Below, in pieces: positions 61,350 through 64,000 of a DNA stretch of 64,000 nucleotides; position 1 is the stretch's first letter; every line of letters begins with the position of its first letter. The stretch is from Ga0077555 sp964500805 (lineage in GTDB: Bacteria > Pseudomonadota > Alphaproteobacteria > Rhizobiales > Hyphomicrobiaceae). Where the stretch lies: positions 124,001 through 188,000 of the forward strand of contig CAZCQH010000003.1 in assembly GCA_964500805.1 (NCBI GenBank), in the 5' to 3' direction. The position numbers and the translations under genes were made by a program. The notes below the pieces were generated by a model. It was not told the origin of the DNA. It did not search any database and saw only the letters and a list, made by a program, of their open reading frames with translations.

Positions 61350-62474
61350 ATGCCACCGAAATTGCTCACCCGAGTCCCCGTGTCGCTCGGCGACCGAAGC
61401 TACGAGGTGCTGATCGGCCCGGGCCTCCTAAAGGACGTAGTGGGTCACATCGAGCGCCTCAGCGCGCGCAAATGCGGGATTGTAACGGACGAGCACGTCG
61501 CGAACCGTCATCTTCAGGCGCTAGCGGGCCCGCTCGCCGCCGCCGGCAAGCTCGCAGGCGAGCCGCTGGTGCTGCGGGCCGGCGAAGCGACCAAGAGCCT
61601 CCATCAGCTCGGCCTCGTCTGCGATGCGCTGATCGAGATGGGCCTCGAGCGCGGCGATCTGGTCATTGCCCTTGGCGGCGGCGTGATTGGCGATCTCGTC
61701 GGCTTTGCCGCTAGCATCGTTCGGCGCGGCATGCGTTTCGTGCAGGTGCCGACGACGCTCCTCGCCCAGGTCGACAGCTCGGTTGGCGGCAAGACGGCGA
61801 TCAACAGCCGCCACGGCAAAAATCTGATCGGCGCCTTCCACCAGCCGAGCCTGGTTCTCGCCGACACCGACGTGCTCTCGACGCTCCCCGAGCGAGAAAT
61901 GCGCGCCGGCTATGCGGAGGTGGTGAAATACGGCCTCCTCGGCGACAAAACGTTCTTCGAGTGGCTCGATGGGCATTGGCGATCAATCTTCGGCAATGAT
62001 CCGAGCGTGCTTGCCGAAGCAGTTGAACGCAGCGTCAAAGCCAAGGCTGCAATCGTCGAGCGCGATGAAACCGAGACGGGCGATCGCATGCTGCTCAACC
62101 TTGGACACACCTTCGGACACGCCCTTGAGGCGTGGGCCGGCTATTCCAGCCGACTCCTTCACGGCGAGGCAGTCGCCATTGGCATGGCACAGGCATTTCG
62201 GTTCTCCGAGGCGCATGGCCTGGCGCCAATCGGCACTGCCGCCCGTGTCGAGCAGCACCTGGCCTTTGTTCGCCTGCCGACGCGCATCTCGGACATTCCA
62301 GGTCCCAGCAAGCCTGACGTCGACACGCTGCTCCGCTTGATCGCGCAAGACAAGAAAGTGAAGGCCGGCCGGATGACGTTCATTCTCGTGCGCGGCATCG
62401 GCGAGGCTTTCGTCTCTCGCGACGTGGACCAGGCGCAGCTGAGCGCGTTCCTGACATCCGAGATTGCACTATGA
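61350..62474 (+). CDS. aroB: 3-dehydroquinate synthase
   Basis: Second step of the shikimate pathway, NAD- and metal-dependent. The 374 residues show VIALGGGVIGDLVGFAASI, the glycine-rich VPTTLLAQVDSSVGGKTAIN, the metal site around YAEVVKYGLLGD, and the His pair in LNLGHTFGHALEAW, then LLHGEAVAIGM. ATG 61350 is the only suitable start. Operon with aroK upstream and the CNNM/CorC gene downstream. Confidence 0.97.
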   Translation: MPPKLLTRVPVSLGDRSYEVLIGPGLLKDVVGHIERLSARKCGIVTDEHVANRHLQALAGPLAAAGKLAGEPLVLRAGEATKSLHQLGLVCDALIEMGLERGDLVIALGGGVIGDLVGFAASIVRRGMRFVQVPTTLLAQVDSSVGGKTAINSRHGKNLIGAFHQPSLVLADTDVLSTLPEREMRAGYAEVVKYGLLGDKTFFEWLDGHWRSIFGNDPSVLAEAVERSVKAKAAIVERDETETGDRMLLNLGHTFGHALEAWAGYSSRLLHGEAVAIGMAQAFRFSEAHGLAPIGTAARVEQHLAFVRLPTRISDIPGPSKPDVDTLLRLIAQDKKVKAGRMTFILVRGIGEAFVSRDVDQAQLSAFLTSEIAL

Positions 62475-62563
62475 CCTCAACACCCTAAGTTGAGCAGGCG
62501 CGGTGCCTCTGTGCGGCACGCAACGCAGTTGTTGCCCTTGGCAATTCCTCGAGTCAGAACAAC

Positions 62564-63871
62564 ATGTCCTTCGAAATAGCCCTCACCATCTTCGCGATCG
62601 TGCTTCTGCTCGCGTTATCGGCGTTCTTCAACGGCAGCGAGACCGCGCTGACGGCCGCTTCCAGGGCCCGTATGCATGCGCTTGAGCAGGAAGGCAATCG
62701 CAAGGCGCAGACCGTCAACCGCATCTTGAAGTCGCCGGAGCGCATGATCGGCTCCATCCTCGTTGGCAATACCGTGGTCGACGTACTGGCCGCCTCGCTC
62801 GCAACAGGCCTCGGCGTTCTCCTCTATGGCGCGGCCGGTATCTTCTACGCGACCACGATCGTTTCGATTCTTATCGTCATCTTCTCGTCCGTGCTGCCCA
62901 AGACCTATGCGCTCGCTTCCTCCGACAAAGCGGCGCTGTTCGTTGCGCCGATCATGCGTGCCGTGATCTGGCTGCTGACGCCGCTCACAATTGCGCTCGA
63001 GTTCATCGTGCGCTGGCTGCTCAAGCTCACGCCGTCGAAAACCGATGACGAGGCGAACATTCTCGCAGCGCACGCGGAGATCAGAGGCACCATCGAGCTC
63101 GGCAAGCAGGGGGGAACGGTGGCAGAGACCGACGCGGCTATGCTCGGCGGTGTGCTCGATCTCAAGGACTTGCAGGTGCTCGACATCATGGTGCACCGGA
63201 CCAAGATGGAAACCATCGATGCTGGCGAATCCACGCAGAAGATCATCGATCGCGTGTTGAATGGACAGTATTCGCGCGTGCCCGTCTGGCTCGATAGCCC
63301 TGACAACATAATCGGCGTCTTGCACACAAAAGACCTGCTGGCGGCGCTGAACCGTTCGGGCTGGGACCCGGCGAAGATCGACATTCGCACAATCGTCGTT
63401 GCGCCCTGGTTCGTCCCAGATACCACGAGCCTCAAGGACCAGCTCGGTCAGTTTCTGAAACGCAAGACGCAGATGGCACTCGTTGTCGACGAATACGGCG
63501 AGGTGCAAGGTCTGATCACGCTAGAAGATATTCTCGAAGAGATTGTCGGACAGATTGCCGACGAGCACGACACCCACGAGACGCAGATCAGGCAGCAGGC
63601 CGACGGATCAGTCAGCGTCGAGGGCACAGTCGCGATTCGCGATCTCAATCGCGCGATGGACTGGGATCTCCCCGACGACGAGGCAACGACGGTTGCCGGT
63701 CTCGTCATGCATGAAGCGCAAGCGATCCCCGACGCCGGTCAGACGTTCACGTTTTACGGCTACCGTTTCGAGATCGTTCGCCGCCAGCGCAATAGGATCA
63801 CCGGAGTGCGCATCCGGCGTCTGAAGCCCAAACCCGAACCGGCTGCAGCCGTCGACGACCGCACGGGCTGA
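62564..63871 (+). CDS. CNNM/CorC family protein (DUF21-CBS-transporter associated)
   Basis: Inner-membrane protein of 435 residues with the three-domain CorC/HlyC layout: DUF21 membrane part (about 1-180; ALSAFFNGSETALTAASRAR, GNTVVDVLAASLATGLG), a CBS pair (about 200-325; VLDIMVHRTKMETIDAGE, SRVPVWLDSPDNIIGVLH, LVVDEYGEVQGLITLEDILE) and a C-terminal CorC_HlyC domain. Family members are implicated in Mg/Co ion handling or resistance, older annotation being hemolysin. Closes the aroK-aroB group, which is the standard order in Hyphomicrobiales. Confidence 0.93.
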   Translation: MSFEIALTIFAIVLLLALSAFFNGSETALTAASRARMHALEQEGNRKAQTVNRILKSPERMIGSILVGNTVVDVLAASLATGLGVLLYGAAGIFYATTIVSILIVIFSSVLPKTYALASSDKAALFVAPIMRAVIWLLTPLTIALEFIVRWLLKLTPSKTDDEANILAAHAEIRGTIELGKQGGTVAETDAAMLGGVLDLKDLQVLDIMVHRTKMETIDAGESTQKIIDRVLNGQYSRVPVWLDSPDNIIGVLHTKDLLAALNRSGWDPAKIDIRTIVVAPWFVPDTTSLKDQLGQFLKRKTQMALVVDEYGEVQGLITLEDILEEIVGQIADEHDTHETQIRQQADGSVSVEGTVAIRDLNRAMDWDLPDDEATTVAGLVMHEAQAIPDAGQTFTFYGYRFEIVRRQRNRITGVRIRRLKPKPEPAAAVDDRTG

Positions 63872-63949
63872 GCGTGTGAGGTACATGCGCACTGAGTGTG
63901 GCGGAGTTGATCGCCAGAAGGTGCCGACGCCTGCGAGCGGCGACGCAAA

Positions 63950-63975
63950 TGCCGGCGCACCTGCATACGCCGGCA
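63950..63975. terminator. GC-rich hairpin behind the CNNM gene
   Basis: TGCCGGCG (63950-63957) and CGCCGGCA (63968-63975) form an eight-base-pair stem with a ten-base loop, 79 bases after the CNNM stop. No T tract follows, so it may be a factor-dependent end or a stem near the window edge. Confidence 0.4.
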
Positions 63976-64000
63976 TCGCGACTGTTCATTCTTGACGGCA

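Overview
The window reads as a chromosomal segment of a GC-rich alphaproteobacterium, most likely order Hyphomicrobiales (Rhizobiales). Evidence: a complete alphaproteobacterial general stress response module (nepR, ecfG, phyR), the aroK-aroB-CNNM/CorC gene order, many class III CoA-transferase and tripartite-tricarboxylate-type genes, and ParB-type sites matching the bacterial parS consensus. I cannot fix the genus. It is mostly ordinary chromosome with one insertion sequence, two tRNA-type loci and several small accessory patches.

Layout. 1-783: 5' part of a DegP/HtrA protease. 1.2-4.2 kb: permease, ATPase and membrane-fusion protein of a DevBCA/MacB-like exporter. 4.4-5.5 kb: DUF2147 protein and an AAC(6')-like GNAT acetyltransferase. 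5.5-13.5 kb: a polysaccharide locus in two divergent arms (acyltransferase 3, its small membrane partner and a WecG/TagA glycosyltransferase on minus; GT2, flippase, Wzz and an O-antigen ligase/polymerase on plus). 13.6-27.5 kb: housekeeping and catabolic genes (SDR, htpG, rnhB, LLM oxidoreductase, PhyH dioxygenase, M15-like protein, DUF1330, pyrF, FMN reductase, znuA, selO, UxaA-type dehydratase). 27.8 kb: tRNA-Leu(CAA). 28.1-40.4 kb: CoA-transferase, two parS-like sites, RidA, DinB, gamma-glutamyltranspeptidase, 2-hydroxyacid dehydrogenase, EthD-like protein, TctC-type binding protein, enoyl-CoA hydratase, aldo/keto reductase, mutM carrying a palindromic in-frame insert, and FadH-type dienoyl-CoA reductase. 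40.4-42.9 kb: a gene-poor patch with a degenerate tRNA-like sequence and an IS1595-family element. 43.2-47.9 kb: murA, a small basic protein, a XagB-like processive glycosyltransferase and a solute-binding protein.

48.0-53.0 kb is the most coherent unit: a general stress response locus. DUF1328, nepR, ecfG and phyR lie in one orientation and probably form one operon. Four GGAAC-N16-CGTY sequences, the EcfG promoter type with identical spacing, precede a PRC-barrel gene, the DUF1328/nepR operon, a csbD gene and a cytochrome P450 gene. The locus thus appears to carry both the regulator and part of its own regulon.

53.2-64.0 kb: LysR regulator, peroxiredoxin-like protein, a degenerate HATPase-like protein, a CoA-transferase/hydratase pair resembling Mct/Meh, a large exported protein of unknown function with a 47-residue membrane partner, then aroK, aroB and a CNNM/CorC transporter-like protein. 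Most predicted reading frames antisense to these genes were discarded as shadows.
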